Source of the DNA: a virus
Strand: one strand, 5' to 3'
DNA length: 31,226 nt
Virus record (IMG/VR): IMGVR_UViG_3300042691_010634
Span: 1 to 31,226 of that record
The first letter of the stretch is position 1. Each line of letters begins with the position of its first letter. Positions 8,372-16,458 of the stretch are shown here, piece by piece. Under the pieces are notes generated by a model, which saw only the letters and a list, made by a program, of their open reading frames with translations, searched no databases and had not been told where the DNA came from. Position numbers and translations under genes: made by a program.

Positions 8372-9766
8372 TCAACCCAACCTGTTGTAGACGGTGCCGG
8401 AGCTGTTGCTCGCCGGGCCTACGCCCGAGCCCCCGCGCATCGCGCTGTAGTCGCGCACAGCGGCCGCGCGCCCCCTTTTCTGCTGCCCCTGATCGTAGAG
8501 ATAGGAGAGGCGCGAGAAGGTGTCGCCGAGGTTCTGGCCGCGCGCCTGATCGAATGCCTGCTGGCCGGCGAGCTGCGACTGGTTGATGGCGCTGTTGATT
8601 GCAGTGCCTGAGTCGACGTCGAGCGTGATGTCGCGGATGGCCTGCGCGCGCGCACTTTGGTCGCCGGCCCGGGCCTGATTGCGCGCGCTGTCGGCGATGC
8701 CGCCGGCCTGCAACAGCCCCTCGTTGTAGAGGCGCTGCAGGTCACCGGTGGCGTCGACCTCCTGCGATCCGCCGAGGTGCCCACGGCGGATCATTTCGAA
8801 CTTCAGCCGACGCGACTCGTCCGCCATGTCGCGGTCGAGGTCGCCTTTGTGGTAGTCGAACACGGAGCCGCGCAACCGGTTGTAGAAGTCGTCCTGATTG
8901 GCGAACGCGTTGTTCGCGCTCTGTACGCCGCTAGCACGCATCGCCTGCGTGGCGCTGTTCTGGTTGCGCGCGTCGAGCAGCATTTTGTCGTAGGCGTCGC
9001 TGCCGTCGCCCGAGCCCGCCGAAAGCGCGGCACCGACGAGCTGCGGACCGCCGGCAATGAGCTGATCCCTCATCGATCCGCCAGTGCCGCCGCCTGCTGC
9101 GCCGACCGCTGCGCGACCGGTGTTCACGGCAAGCTTGGTAGCGGTCTTCCCGAGTGCGGCTGCTGCATTCCCGCCGTAGCCCGGGGCCACCCCTTGCAGT
9201 TTCGTGAGCGCATCGCGGCCGAGGTTCGAGGCGAACGTGCCCGGCGCCTTTAGCAGCGTGCTGGCGCCACCGGCGCCCTGCCACATCGAGGAGATACCCG
9301 GCGCGGCCTGCCCCGCCATGTAGCCGGTGGCGCCGCCAAGCAGCGCGCCACCAAGCCCATCACGCACGCCGCCAACTGTGGCGCCAATCGCGGGCGCGAG
9401 GAATTGCCCGCCGGGCAGGAAGGCTGCCGCGTAGGGCGCGATGTCGCCGAGGATCTTGCCGATGCCGACATCGAAGATCCCGTTCTCCTTCTGGATCTTT
9501 CGCGCCACGTCGCGGCCACGCCAGTCCGCCGCTCGCGTCAGGCTGTTGCCGTTGGACGCGAGCCCGCGACGAACGTCCGCCTGCACCGCTGCGGGCTGGC
9601 TGTTGAACCAGCGCTGCACCTGCGCGTCGACATCCGGCGCGTTCGGATCGATGCCGATCGACCAGAGCCCTGCGCCCTGCGCTGTATGGTCGAAGCGGTT
9701 GGGGCCGCCCGCGCCGGCGCCGAATCGCGCGCCGCCCGGGCCGGCTGTGCCTTGCGGAATTGCCAT
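8372..9766 (-). CDS. Candidate internal virion protein (464 aa)
   Basis: ATG start at 9766. The first 100 residues are soluble-looking, with RWFNSQPAAVQADVRRGLA and a RKIQKENGIFDVGIGKILGD segment. Residues about 105-250 are a long Gly/Ala-rich hydrophobic region (AAFLPGGQFLAPAIGATVGG and following) that could insert into a membrane. The C-terminal 200 residues are Gln/Asn/Arg-rich and helical, with repeated ARAxxQxxR-like heptads. This layout, a glycine-zipper-like hydrophobic middle and a helical tail, fits DNA-ejection proteins of short-tailed phages. The family is not identified, and the role is inferred from composition and position after the connector genes. Confidence 0.6.
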   Translation of the reverse strand: MAIPQGTAGPGGARFGAGAGGPNRFDHTAQGAGLWSIGIDPNAPDVDAQVQRWFNSQPAAVQADVRRGLASNGNSLTRAADWRGRDVARKIQKENGIFDVGIGKILGDIAPYAAAFLPGGQFLAPAIGATVGGVRDGLGGALLGGATGYMAGQAAPGISSMWQGAGGASTLLKAPGTFASNLGRDALTKLQGVAPGYGGNAAAALGKTATKLAVNTGRAAVGAAGGGTGGSMRDQLIAGGPQLVGAALSAGSGDGSDAYDKMLLDARNQNSATQAMRASGVQSANNAFANQDDFYNRLRGSVFDYHKGDLDRDMADESRRLKFEMIRRGHLGGSQEVDATGDLQRLYNEGLLQAGGIADSARNQARAGDQSARAQAIRDITLDVDSGTAINSAINQSQLAGQQAFDQARGQNLGDTFSRLSYLYDQGQQKRGRAAAVRDYSAMRGGSGVGPASNSSGTVYNRLG

Positions 9767-9775
9767 GCTGTTACC

Positions 9776-11398
9776 TCAGTTCGGCCCGAGCAGCTCGTAG
9801 TAGAGCGCGAGCCGTGACATCGAGAAGGCTTCGTTTGCGCGGTGCGTGATGCGAGGGGCGATCGCTGTGGCGCACAGCTCCACCGGGGTCATGACGCCGG
9901 GCATGCTGTTGTCGAGCAGGATGACCGGGTCGGTGATGCCCTCGGTCGGGTTGCCGTTCGCGTCCGTCGTGCGGTAGCGGAAGCTGATCGAGGCCGAGCC
10001 CTCGCCGACCCAGTCGACGCCCTGAAAAAGTTTCAGCGCGCCCGGCGCCTTGCAGTCGATGAACGGCATTTCGATGACGACCTCGGGCGCGCTGTCACCG
10101 TCCTGATGCGTGTTCTCGTCGAGCAGGTAGGCGTTGTTTCCCTCGCGGAGGTAGAGCTTGCCGTTCAGCGCGGCTGCGTCTTCGATGTTCCACGGGAAGC
10201 GGAACCGGCTCCACGCATTGACCTTGCTCGCGCGGCTGAACGTGAACGCAAACACGTCTGCCCCGCACACCGTCCACAACTGCCCGGCATACCACTCGGA
10301 GAACGGGTCGGTCAGCGTCGCGATCAGCGGTTTCACGATCGAGTCGATCGGCGCGCCGATGTCGCTGTCCTGCAGCTGATCCGTGTTCACCGACAGCGCA
10401 ATCGACCGGAACCCGTTGTCGCTCAGGAACAGCGTCTCCTGCGATACCTGCCCGACAGCGCGCGGGAATCGCGTGCCGACGTGCGGGACGGTGTCCGACA
10501 GCGCCGTCAGGCTTGGGTCAGGGTCCGCCGCCCACACCTGCACTGCGTCCGCGAAGAACACGGCGAGCGCGGACTTGAACTTGCCGACCGCCAGCGCTTC
10601 GCTGCTGTCGTCTTGATACGAGCCGGTGGCGAGGAAGCCTGCGTCGCTGGCCGTCGTCCAGTCGCGCGCGTTCGCCGCAGCGCAGAACCGGACGACCTCG
10701 CCCTTCACGGCATAGAGCTTCTCCTGCACCTTCACAACCGACTTGGTCTGCGGGCAGTTCGTGTCGGTGATGACGAAGCTGCGGCAGGTGAAGGTCGCCC
10801 CGCCGCTCACGACAGTCGCGCCGAGGGTCGTCGGCCATGCCGGCTCGGTGGCGCCGCTGGTGCCGGCGACGGTGCATTCGTAGCGAAACCCGTTCGGCGT
10901 CGTGGGCGTGACGTATGAAGGGCCGAACGTCGGGCTGGCAGGATTGGTGACATACGCAGTCGACGCCGCCCATTTCGGCGAAGCATCCCTCGGCTTTGCG
11001 CTCGCGCTGCCGGCGTCGAGGTAGTGGTGAAACACGCTGCCGTTGTCGTACTCGACGACGACGTACAGGTATCCCCGGAACGCTTCGCAATAGTGGATCT
11101 TCGCGATCGTGCGCGTGCTGTCGGTCGGGTGCGGGACAAAGTTCGCCCGCACCAGCGGGTTGCCGTGAACCAGCGTGCGGTCGGTCGTGAAGGTATTCAG
11201 CTTGCCGAGCGCAGCGCGAAGCCCGACAGAGCCGGACTCAAGCTCCAACTGCAGGCTCGCGCAGGCGCGCTTCACCAACTCCTGCCCGGCGTTGACGTGG
11301 GCGTTGGTCAGCTCGAAGAGCGCGTCGGCGCCGGCGGTGTCGCGACTCTTGCGGCGATCGAGGCCAGAGCTGAACTTGTCGAAGACAACCTGCGGCAT
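9776..11398 (-). CDS. Tail/head-completion protein, P22 gp10-like stabilisation type (540 aa)
   Basis: ATG at 11398 shares its A with the preceding TGA (TGATG), which fixes the start over an upstream in-frame ATG. The N-terminus MPQVVFDKFSSGLDRRKSRD and following NAHVNAGQELVKRACASLQL are of the kind seen in proteins that plug the connector of short-tailed phages. The rest is beta-rich with repeated Trp/Tyr blades (for example LYAVKGEVVRFCAAANARDW, SEWYAGQLWTVCGADVFAF and AWSRFRFPW), as in a beta-propeller-like fold. A P22 gp10-like (packaged DNA stabilisation) or T7 gp12-like role is inferred from length, fold pattern and its place just before the internal proteins. It could also be another tail-hub component. 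Confidence 0.55.
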   Translation of the reverse strand: MPQVVFDKFSSGLDRRKSRDTAGADALFELTNAHVNAGQELVKRACASLQLELESGSVGLRAALGKLNTFTTDRTLVHGNPLVRANFVPHPTDSTRTIAKIHYCEAFRGYLYVVVEYDNGSVFHHYLDAGSASAKPRDASPKWAASTAYVTNPASPTFGPSYVTPTTPNGFRYECTVAGTSGATEPAWPTTLGATVVSGGATFTCRSFVITDTNCPQTKSVVKVQEKLYAVKGEVVRFCAAANARDWTTASDAGFLATGSYQDDSSEALAVGKFKSALAVFFADAVQVWAADPDPSLTALSDTVPHVGTRFPRAVGQVSQETLFLSDNGFRSIALSVNTDQLQDSDIGAPIDSIVKPLIATLTDPFSEWYAGQLWTVCGADVFAFTFSRASKVNAWSRFRFPWNIEDAAALNGKLYLREGNNAYLLDENTHQDGDSAPEVVIEMPFIDCKAPGALKLFQGVDWVGEGSASISFRYRTTDANGNPTEGITDPVILLDNSMPGVMTPVELCATAIAPRITHRANEAFSMSRLALYYELLGPN

Positions 11399-11628
11399 CA
11401 GGCGCCCTTCAGCGCCCTGAGCGCTTGCGTGCCGACCCACACCAGCGCACCCACGATAACCGTGCCCACGATCGTCTTGTAGACGTGGTCGACGATTGCC
11501 TGCCGTCTGTGCTGCGCCTCGACCTGCAGTTCGATCCAGCGGTGGTGCGTGGCGTGCGTTTCACCATCGACCCGCGCGCGCTCCTCCAGCACGCTGACGA
11601 GGACGTGGCGCAGAGCTTCTGGATCCAT
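11398..11628 (-). CDS. Small coil plus single-TM protein, XhlA/holin-like (76 aa)
   Basis: ATG at 11628 has AGGGG 6-7 bases upstream and the stop is fused with the next start (TGATG). Residues 1-47 are a charged, His-rich helix and 51-68 (KTIVGTVIVGALVWVGTQ) form one membrane span with a short basic tail. This helix-then-TM order is that of XhlA-type accessory lysis proteins and of some small phage membrane proteins. Its place among tail genes, away from the lysis block, makes the lysis role uncertain. Confidence 0.6.
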   Translation of the reverse strand: MDPEALRHVLVSVLEERARVDGETHATHHRWIELQVEAQHRRQAIVDHVYKTIVGTVIVGALVWVGTQALRALKGA

Positions 11629-11631
11629 GCG

Positions 11632-11967
11632 TTACCCCTGCTCGGTGAATTGGGGCGCTTTGGCCTGCGCCTTTGCCTGCCCTGCGCGCAGCTTCGCGTA
11701 GTCGCGCACGCCGCTGCTGATGAACCGCTCGCCCTCGCGGGTGACCGTGGCCGTTGCCTTGTTCAGTTCAAACGGCCGGCCCGCGCGCTTCGACGCGCTG
11801 ATCGTGTCGCCGACCTCGACCTCGCGCAGCACGTCTGGTAGCTCGGCGGTCGCTGGTGCCCATCCGTCGTAGCCGCGCACGCGGCACCACTCGTCGCAGT
11901 ATCCGGGGTCGCACATCGACACCTCGATGACGGTGCCGGCTTTCACGAAGATAGTTCGCTGACTCAT
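11632..11967 (-). CDS. Unknown small protein with a Cys cluster (111 aa)
   Basis: ATG 11967 shares its A with the upstream TGA. An in-frame ATG at 11979 has no better ribosome site, so the coupled start is preferred. The product starts MSQRTIFVKAGTVIEV, has a Cys cluster MCDPGYCDEWC at about residues 18-28, and ends in a Lys/Ala/Gln-rich tail. The cluster could bind metal or form a disulfide. No family is recognised. The position between fibre-like and tail genes suggests a structural or accessory role. Confidence 0.6.
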   Translation of the reverse strand: MSQRTIFVKAGTVIEVSMCDPGYCDEWCRVRGYDGWAPATAELPDVLREVEVGDTISASKRAGRPFELNKATATVTREGERFISSGVRDYAKLRAGQAKAQAKAPQFTEQG

Positions 11968-12788
11968 CAGTCCACCCATTCAATTCTGACGAACCCGGCA
12001 GTGCCGTTGCCGCCGTTTCCGCCCGCGCCAGTGCCACCGCCACCACCCCCGCCGCAGCCGTAGTTGGACGCGTCCGGGGTGGCGCCGTTATTGCCAGCGG
12101 TGCCCCCTACGCCAAAGGCAGAAGACTGGACATTCCCCCCGAAAAGCCCGCAGGTGCCGCCGTTTCCGCCAGAGTTATTCCCAAGCGAGCCGCCGAACGA
12201 CATGTCTGTGGCCGCAATCGCGCCGAACCCGGCCGATCCTCCATTGTTGTTGCCGCCCGAGCCTGTCGACCACATGATCATTCGGCCTTGCGCGTTGCCG
12301 TTGCGTGCCATTGAGGCGACCGCGCCTGCGGCAACACTGCCCTGACCGTAAAGCCCGCCAGAGGCGCCGCTCGCGCCACCGGCTGCCGCCGCCCCCGCAA
12401 CCCCGCCGCCGGGGCCGGAGGCGCGCGACAGCAGCCGGCCGCCCGCGCTCACGACAGTGCTGACCGTGCCGAGCCCGCCGTTACCGGGCGCTGCGCCGCC
12501 ATTGCCGCCAGAACCGAACGCGCCGACGGTCACCGTCAGCGTCTCACCGGGGGTGACGCGACACGGCACGCGCCACCAGCCATTCGATCCTGACCCGCCG
12601 CCGCCACCACCGCCGGTCGTCGCCGTGTTGTTGCCGCCGCCACCACCACCACCGCCGGCGACTATCGTCAACCAGATCATGTTGACGTGCGACGGCACGA
12701 TAAATGTGCCGTTGCCCGCAAAGCCCCTTGCGCGGATACGCCCAGAGCGGCGGGCTGAGGATGCGACTGCGTTCAAATTGACAGGCAT
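11967..12788 (-). CDS. Glycine-rich virion protein, second tandem copy (273 aa)
   Basis: ATG at 12788, four bases after the previous stop. After a 30-residue N-terminus comes GTFIVPSHVNMIWLTIVAGG, a polyglycine run, WWRVPCRVTPGETLTVTVG, then long Gly/Asn/Ala-rich stretches and a C-terminal NYGCGGGGGGG...FVRIEWVD. The VPxGV...GGGGGG...PGETLTVxVG pattern is that of glycine-rich domains found in phage tail or head fibres. The same order of elements and nearly the same length are found in the gene just upstream, so the two are tandem paralogues. A surface fibre or spike role is inferred. Confidence 0.7.
   Translation of the reverse strand: MPVNLNAVASSARRSGRIRARGFAGNGTFIVPSHVNMIWLTIVAGGGGGGGGNNTATTGGGGGGGSGSNGWWRVPCRVTPGETLTVTVGAFGSGGNGGAAPGNGGLGTVSTVVSAGGRLLSRASGPGGGVAGAAAAGGASGASGGLYGQGSVAAGAVASMARNGNAQGRMIMWSTGSGGNNNGGSAGFGAIAATDMSFGGSLGNNSGGNGGTCGLFGGNVQSSAFGVGGTAGNNGATPDASNYGCGGGGGGGTGAGGNGGNGTAGFVRIEWVD
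12596..12660. repeat. Trinucleotide-rich (GGC/GGT) polyglycine array, second copy
   Basis: Low-complexity glycine codon run in the second glycine-rich virion gene, with a short interruption coding Asn/Thr/Ala. It may be prone to slippage in threes, changing fibre length without frameshift. Confidence 0.6.
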
Positions 12789-12792
12789 GTCG

Positions 12793-13617
12793 TCACTCCC
12801 ACCACTGGATACAGATCGTGCCGGAAGCGCCAGCCGCGCCCGCGCCGCCGGGACTTCCGCCGCCACCGCCACCGCCACCGCAGCCGTACATATTGGCGGC
12901 AATGGCCGGGGCGTTGCCGCCGGGCGCGCCGCCTCGCCCGCACGCGCCATTGACCAAGTTCATTGCGAGGATTGTCGTTCCGCCATCGCCGCCAGAGTTG
13001 TTCGCTTGCGCAGTGTCTTGGCTGCCAGACCCGACGTACCACGCCGCAGCGCCGGGAAACGAGGCATTTCCGCCGCCAGAACCCCCCGTGGAGGAAATGA
13101 ACATTTCCATCTGCTTGTTGTTGGTCGTGTTGATCGCGCCAGCAACCGCAGCACTTGCGGTCGCGCCAGCACCGCCGCTCGCGCCGATAAACGAGCCGGC
13201 TGCCGCGCCGCCGTTTCCGCCGTTGGTTCCGGTGCCTGCTTGTCCACCGACGCCGGAATTAGCGTTCCAGATCGGATTCGCGCCGCGCAGGATTTGCGAC
13301 GCATTGCCATTAGAGCCCGCGAGCGGCGATGCGCCACCCGCGCCGCCTGCACCGCCTTGCCCTACGAAAATCGTCAGCGTTTCACCGGGGACGACAGGTA
13401 CTGGCGTTTCAAGCCACGCCCGTGCGCCGCCGCCGCCGCCGCCTCCCCCTGCGGTCGCATGCCCACCGCCACCGCCGCCGCCGCCGCCGCACCCCGTGAC
13501 GATGATTTCTTCAACGCCGCCGGGGACCACGAAAGACGAGCTACCGATGGCGTCGAACCACACTGACCGGAACACCCGGCCCATCGAGTAAGCCGCCCCT
13601 GTCACGTCGACCGGCAT
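12793..13617 (-). CDS. Glycine-rich virion protein, first tandem copy (274 aa)
   Basis: ATG at 13617 follows the previous stop at 13619 by one base; longer in-frame starts lie inside the upstream gene and give shadow-like sequence. Order of elements: SSFVVPGGVEEIIVTGC, a nine-glycine run, a second glycine run, PVPVVPGETLTIFVGQGG, Gly/Ala/Asn-rich middle, and a C-terminal MYGCGGGGGGGG followed by TICIQWWE. Both copies place a Cys immediately before the C-terminal glycine run. Likely a fibre or spike protein exposed on the virion, possibly receptor-binding, but nothing in the sequence shows the ligand. Confidence 0.7.
   Translation of the reverse strand: MPVDVTGAAYSMGRVFRSVWFDAIGSSSFVVPGGVEEIIVTGCGGGGGGGGGHATAGGGGGGGGARAWLETPVPVVPGETLTIFVGQGGAGGAGGASPLAGSNGNASQILRGANPIWNANSGVGGQAGTGTNGGNGGAAAGSFIGASGGAGATASAAVAGAINTTNNKQMEMFISSTGGSGGGNASFPGAAAWYVGSGSQDTAQANNSGGDGGTTILAMNLVNGACGRGGAPGGNAPAIAANMYGCGGGGGGGGSPGGAGAAGASGTICIQWWE
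13425..13492. repeat. Trinucleotide-rich polyglycine array, first copy
   Basis: Equivalent array in the first glycine-rich gene, at the matching place between the beta N-part and PGETLT. The two arrays support tandem paralogy and could allow recombination between the copies. Confidence 0.6.
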
Positions 13618-13618
13618 G

Positions 13619-13948
13619 TCAGACCGCCAAGTCCACGTCGACGGTAGACGTCGCGCTGATCGCGTTGAGCTTGGCGTAGATGAAAGGCCACGGCGCGTCG
13701 AAGGCGAAGCCATCGCGCGCGACCGTCGTGCCGGACAGGGTGATGGTTGCGAGCAGGATGCCGTCGGTGTTGTCGTTGCGCGTGTTGCCGTAGATCTCGA
13801 TGGTCGCGCTGACCGCGCCGGTCGTGTTGTGGCGAACGGTCGCCTCGATCGCCTTGCCGAACGCCGGCGCTGTGGCGACGCTTCCAGTCGTTGCGCTGGC
13901 CTGCGCTGACAGCAGGGCTTTTACTTCGCCGGCAGGGGAGCTGAACAT
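13619..13948 (-). CDS. Small virion-associated protein (109 aa)
   Basis: ATG at 13948 with AAGGA eight bases upstream. The product is short, Ala/Thr-rich and beta-prone (SATIEIYGNTRNDN, LATITLSGTTVARDGFAF), without Cys, membrane spans or coils. It sits between a connector-type gene and two glycine-rich genes, which suggests a structural or baseplate-like role. Family not recognised. Confidence 0.6.
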   Translation of the reverse strand: MFSSPAGEVKALLSAQASATTGSVATAPAFGKAIEATVRHNTTGAVSATIEIYGNTRNDNTDGILLATITLSGTTVARDGFAFDAPWPFIYAKLNAISATSTVDVDLAV

Positions 13949-13966
13949 GTGAGTGTTCCTTTCAAG

Positions 13967-14644
13967 TTAGATGTCGCGCCCGACGACGAGCGGCTTCGGT
14001 AGCCAGCTGCCTGCGTCGTCGCCCTCTCGGAAGACGCGCTTGGTCCACTGCTTGTTCTTCTGCGCGGCGACGAGCTGCTCGACCTGCTGCAGGTACAGCG
14101 ACGCATCCGGGTGTCGGTAGTGCGCCTTCGCAGCGGCCAGCGCGTGCAGGAACACGATGTCGCTGTCGAGCATCGTGCGGTCGCCGTCGAGGCTGAAGCG
14201 CGCGAGCGGCGCCATGCCGTAGACCCGGTAGTCGTAGCTCGTGTCGGTCTCGGGCCAGAACTCGATCTGCAGCGTGCCGGTCGCGATGTTCGTGTCCCAG
14301 TGCGTGGGCACGCTCACCCGGTCCTGTGAGGTGTACATTTCAGCGCTGATCCCGCGCTCAAGCGGCGGGGTCCATACGTTGCTGTACTTGATGCTGACCC
14401 AGTCGACACGGTCGGGATGAATTTCTGCTGGGAAGTCGACGTTGATCTGGTTGGCGCCGACTGTTTCGACTTTCCACGCGCGCAGCGCGCGCCAGTCAAA
14501 CCCCCAGTACAGCTGCACCTGCGAGCTGAACAGGATGTTGTTCAGGATGCTGACGAGCGCGCCGTTGTTCGCGCCCGCAGCACCGAACCCGAGGCGGCTC
14601 GACAGCTCGCCCCGGAGTTCGCCGAGGGTGCGATTAAGCGGCAC
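13967..14644 (-). CDS. Head-tail connector/adaptor-like protein (225 aa)
   Basis: GTG start at 14644 has GAGG six bases upstream and overlaps the preceding gene by 11 bases. The N-terminal half is helical (LGELRGELSSRLGFG, then ILNNILFSSQVQLYWGFDWRALR). The middle is beta-rich (VDFPAEIHPDRVDWVSIKY), and the C-terminal half is helical again, with LHALAAAKAHYRHPDA and a QQVEQLVAAQKNK segment. This two-part organisation and length are like gp4/gp11-type adaptors that sit under the portal in short-tailed phages. The position after the capsid gene agrees. The identification is by pattern, not by a diagnostic motif. Confidence 0.5.
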   Translation of the reverse strand: MPLNRTLGELRGELSSRLGFGAAGANNGALVSILNNILFSSQVQLYWGFDWRALRAWKVETVGANQINVDFPAEIHPDRVDWVSIKYSNVWTPPLERGISAEMYTSQDRVSVPTHWDTNIATGTLQIEFWPETDTSYDYRVYGMAPLARFSLDGDRTMLDSDIVFLHALAAAKAHYRHPDASLYLQQVEQLVAAQKNKQWTKRVFREGDDAGSWLPKPLVVGRDI

Positions 14645-15197
14645 CCTTCACCTCGACTCTCGCGGGCGATTCCGCGTAGTCCTCCGGCTTGTACAGGCCG
14701 CCGCATGCTTCGACGAAATCCATTTCGTGCGGGTACACAGCGTCGACGAAAGCTTCCTTCTTTTCGTGGTGCATGCCGTACACGGTGCGCAGGCGCTGCA
14801 TTTCGTCGCCGACGAACACGGGGTCCATGACCCAGCGGTGGCCTGCCGCTTCGTTGTTTTCGTCGATCAGCTCTTTGCGCATCGGATGTTCGGTGTGCAT
14901 GAACAGCGCGACGACGCGCTGCCCACGCTTCGCGGCGCGCTGGGCCTCCACGCGCGCGGCGTCAATGACGTCCGGTGGCCCGATCAGGATGTTGTGCTTC
15001 AGCGGGTCGTCGATGACGGTGACGTTGCCCTCGCCGTGCACTTCGCGCAGCACGTCGATCTCGTGTTCGTACACGAGCTTCGCAATGGACTCGGTCATGT
15101 CGCGGCGCACTTCGACGAGGGCGCGGCGCGGCAGCACGAGGCTGTTCGCAAGTTGCTCCTTCGTCATCGCGCGGGTTCTGGGTTTCGGTTGGCTCAA
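14634..15197 (-). CDS. Unknown protein downstream of the capsid gene, TTG start (187 aa)
   Basis: The start is placed at TTG 15197 because AGGAGG lies seven bases upstream; the first in-frame ATG, at 15167, has no ribosome site, and upstream ATGs fall in the terminator. From the ATG the product reads MTKEQLANSLVLPRRALVEV, continues with long charged helices, a short beta segment (GNVTVIDDPLKHNILIGPP), and two His/Glu-rich parts (HTEHPMRKELIDENNEAAGHRW and GMHHEKKEAFVDAVYPHEM). A neck or completion role is possible from position. No family is recognised. Confidence 0.6.
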   Translation of the reverse strand: MSQPKPRTRAMTKEQLANSLVLPRRALVEVRRDMTESIAKLVYEHEIDVLREVHGEGNVTVIDDPLKHNILIGPPDVIDAARVEAQRAAKRGQRVVALFMHTEHPMRKELIDENNEAAGHRWVMDPVFVGDEMQRLRTVYGMHHEKKEAFVDAVYPHEMDFVEACGGLYKPEDYAESPARVEVKGAA

Positions 15198-15217
15198 GGC
15201 GTGACCTCCTCGGGGTG

Positions 15218-15250
15218 GAAAGAAAACAGGGGCGGCTGTCACACCGCCCC
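15218..15250 (-). terminator. Intrinsic terminator after the major capsid gene
   Basis: On the minus strand the 7-bp perfect stem GGGGCGG/CCGCCCC (15250-15244 with 15235-15229, 8-base loop) is followed directly by TGTTTTCTTT. It lies in the 67-base gap just after the capsid stop codon. It could lower expression of downstream genes relative to the capsid gene. Confidence 0.75.
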
Positions 15251-15264
15251 AAGCCGTCAATGGA

Positions 15265-16317
15265 TCAGGCGATCGCCGCGACGCCCATGCCGTTCAGGCG
15301 ATTGACCGTGAGCGCACCGCGCCACGTGATGGCCCAGTAATACTCGTAGCGGTCGTAGGGGCGCGGGGGCTTGCGGGTGATCATGTCCTGCCCCTTCATC
15401 GGGCGCAGCTTCATGTTGTCGCCGAGGCGCAGGAAGTAGCAGCGCTTCTCCCACGTCGGAGAGCCGCCGAACTCGGCGTCGATGTCGGAGAATTCCGGCG
15501 CCCACTCCATTTCCACGCCGTGGAACGTGAGCATTTCAGTGCCGGTCTGGATGCGCTTGAAGCCCACTGCGCCGAAGTCCATCTTGCCGTAGGTCTTCAG
15601 CATGAAGTTGCGGAAGGCGTCGTAGAATTCGCCGCCGCAGATGATCTTGGTCGGGCGACCCCCGTTGCGGACCATCTGCCGCCACAGCAGCTCCATCCGG
15701 TCGAGGAACGTGCCGGTGGCAACGGTGGCATCGATCGAGGTAGCCACCTGATTGCGCCACCACGGGTTGTTCACGCGGCTGATGCCGCCCAGTGTGCCGG
15801 CAGTCGGCGCCGTCGACACGAGCGCATCGAGGCCCGCCAGCGCATCAGTCGAGCTGGTGCCGTCGAGGTGCAGGAACTTGCTGAACCGCTCCTCAAAGCC
15901 GAGGCGCAAGACTTCCATCTGCTCTTCGAGCAGGTTGGTCAGCACCGTGATCTCGGAGCCGCTCGCCATGCCGCCCGGGCCACCGTCGGTGACGGTGATG
16001 CCGTGCTGAATCAGGCGGTCTTCGTCGATGCTGACGCCGTCGTGCGCGGAGCGCCACGGGAACTGCGTCTGCTGGATGGTGTGGCGACGGTTGTAGGTCA
16101 CGACCTGCGCGCCGTTGAACCACTGGAAGTTCGACTGGTACTTGTCGCGAATCTGCTCCTGAATGAACTGCTTCGCGGCAGCGACTTCCTTCTTCGTCGG
16201 CATCAGCGCCTTGAGCAGCACGCGCTCAACGGCGATCTGGTCGATGGGCTTGTTGCGCAGGTAATGGTCGAGAACTGCGACGCCGGCTTCGGCGATTTCC
16301 TGATCGGTAAAGGGCAT
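15265..16317 (-). CDS. Major capsid protein, HK97-fold type (350 aa)
   Basis: ATG at 16317 with GAGG six bases upstream. The length, the GISRVNNPWWRNQ segment near residues 178-190, the ICGGEFYDAFRNFML region and the C-terminal YYWAITWRGALTVNR strand are of the kind seen in major capsid proteins of short-tailed and related phages. It forms the icosahedral shell. The scaffolding-type gene is directly upstream and an intrinsic terminator directly downstream, which is the usual setting for the most strongly expressed virion gene. There is no long N-terminal delta domain, so a separate scaffold is expected, and one is present. Confidence 0.85.
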   Translation of the reverse strand: MPFTDQEIAEAGVAVLDHYLRNKPIDQIAVERVLLKALMPTKKEVAAAKQFIQEQIRDKYQSNFQWFNGAQVVTYNRRHTIQQTQFPWRSAHDGVSIDEDRLIQHGITVTDGGPGGMASGSEITVLTNLLEEQMEVLRLGFEERFSKFLHLDGTSSTDALAGLDALVSTAPTAGTLGGISRVNNPWWRNQVATSIDATVATGTFLDRMELLWRQMVRNGGRPTKIICGGEFYDAFRNFMLKTYGKMDFGAVGFKRIQTGTEMLTFHGVEMEWAPEFSDIDAEFGGSPTWEKRCYFLRLGDNMKLRPMKGQDMITRKPPRPYDRYEYYWAITWRGALTVNRLNGMGVAAIA

Positions 16318-16385
16318 GAGACACCTCGTCAGTTGAAACGGTTTTCCGCTTCCGCTGGCGAGGCGAGTTCACTGCCTAAACGACG

Positions 16386-16431
16386 CCCCGGGTGCGAGCC
16401 GGGGTGCCGCCCACGTTCTCGCTGTGTGGGC
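16386..16431 (-). promoter_or_regulatory. Two adjacent hairpins in the scaffold-capsid gap
   Basis: In the 141-base gap 16318-16458, the largest in the window, the minus-strand transcript can form GCCCAC/GTGGGC (16431-16426 with 16414-16409, 11-base loop) and then CCCCGG/CCGGGG (16404-16399 with 16391-16386, 7-base loop). No T-tract follows, so they are not standard terminators. An RNA-stability or processing element ahead of the capsid gene is possible. No clear sigma-70 promoter was seen in the gap. Confidence 0.45.
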
Positions 16432-16458
16432 TTCGGAGGTGGCGAGCCTCAGACTGCC

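Noticed and set aside
12596-13492. Possible diversity-generating template/variable repeat pair
   Set aside because: No reverse transcriptase gene is in the window and the similarity is explained by paralogous glycine codons.
12419-13566. Plus-strand proline-rich frames opposite the glycine-rich genes
   Set aside because: GGC/GGT runs read as CCG/CCA on the other strand, so polyproline frames arise automatically.
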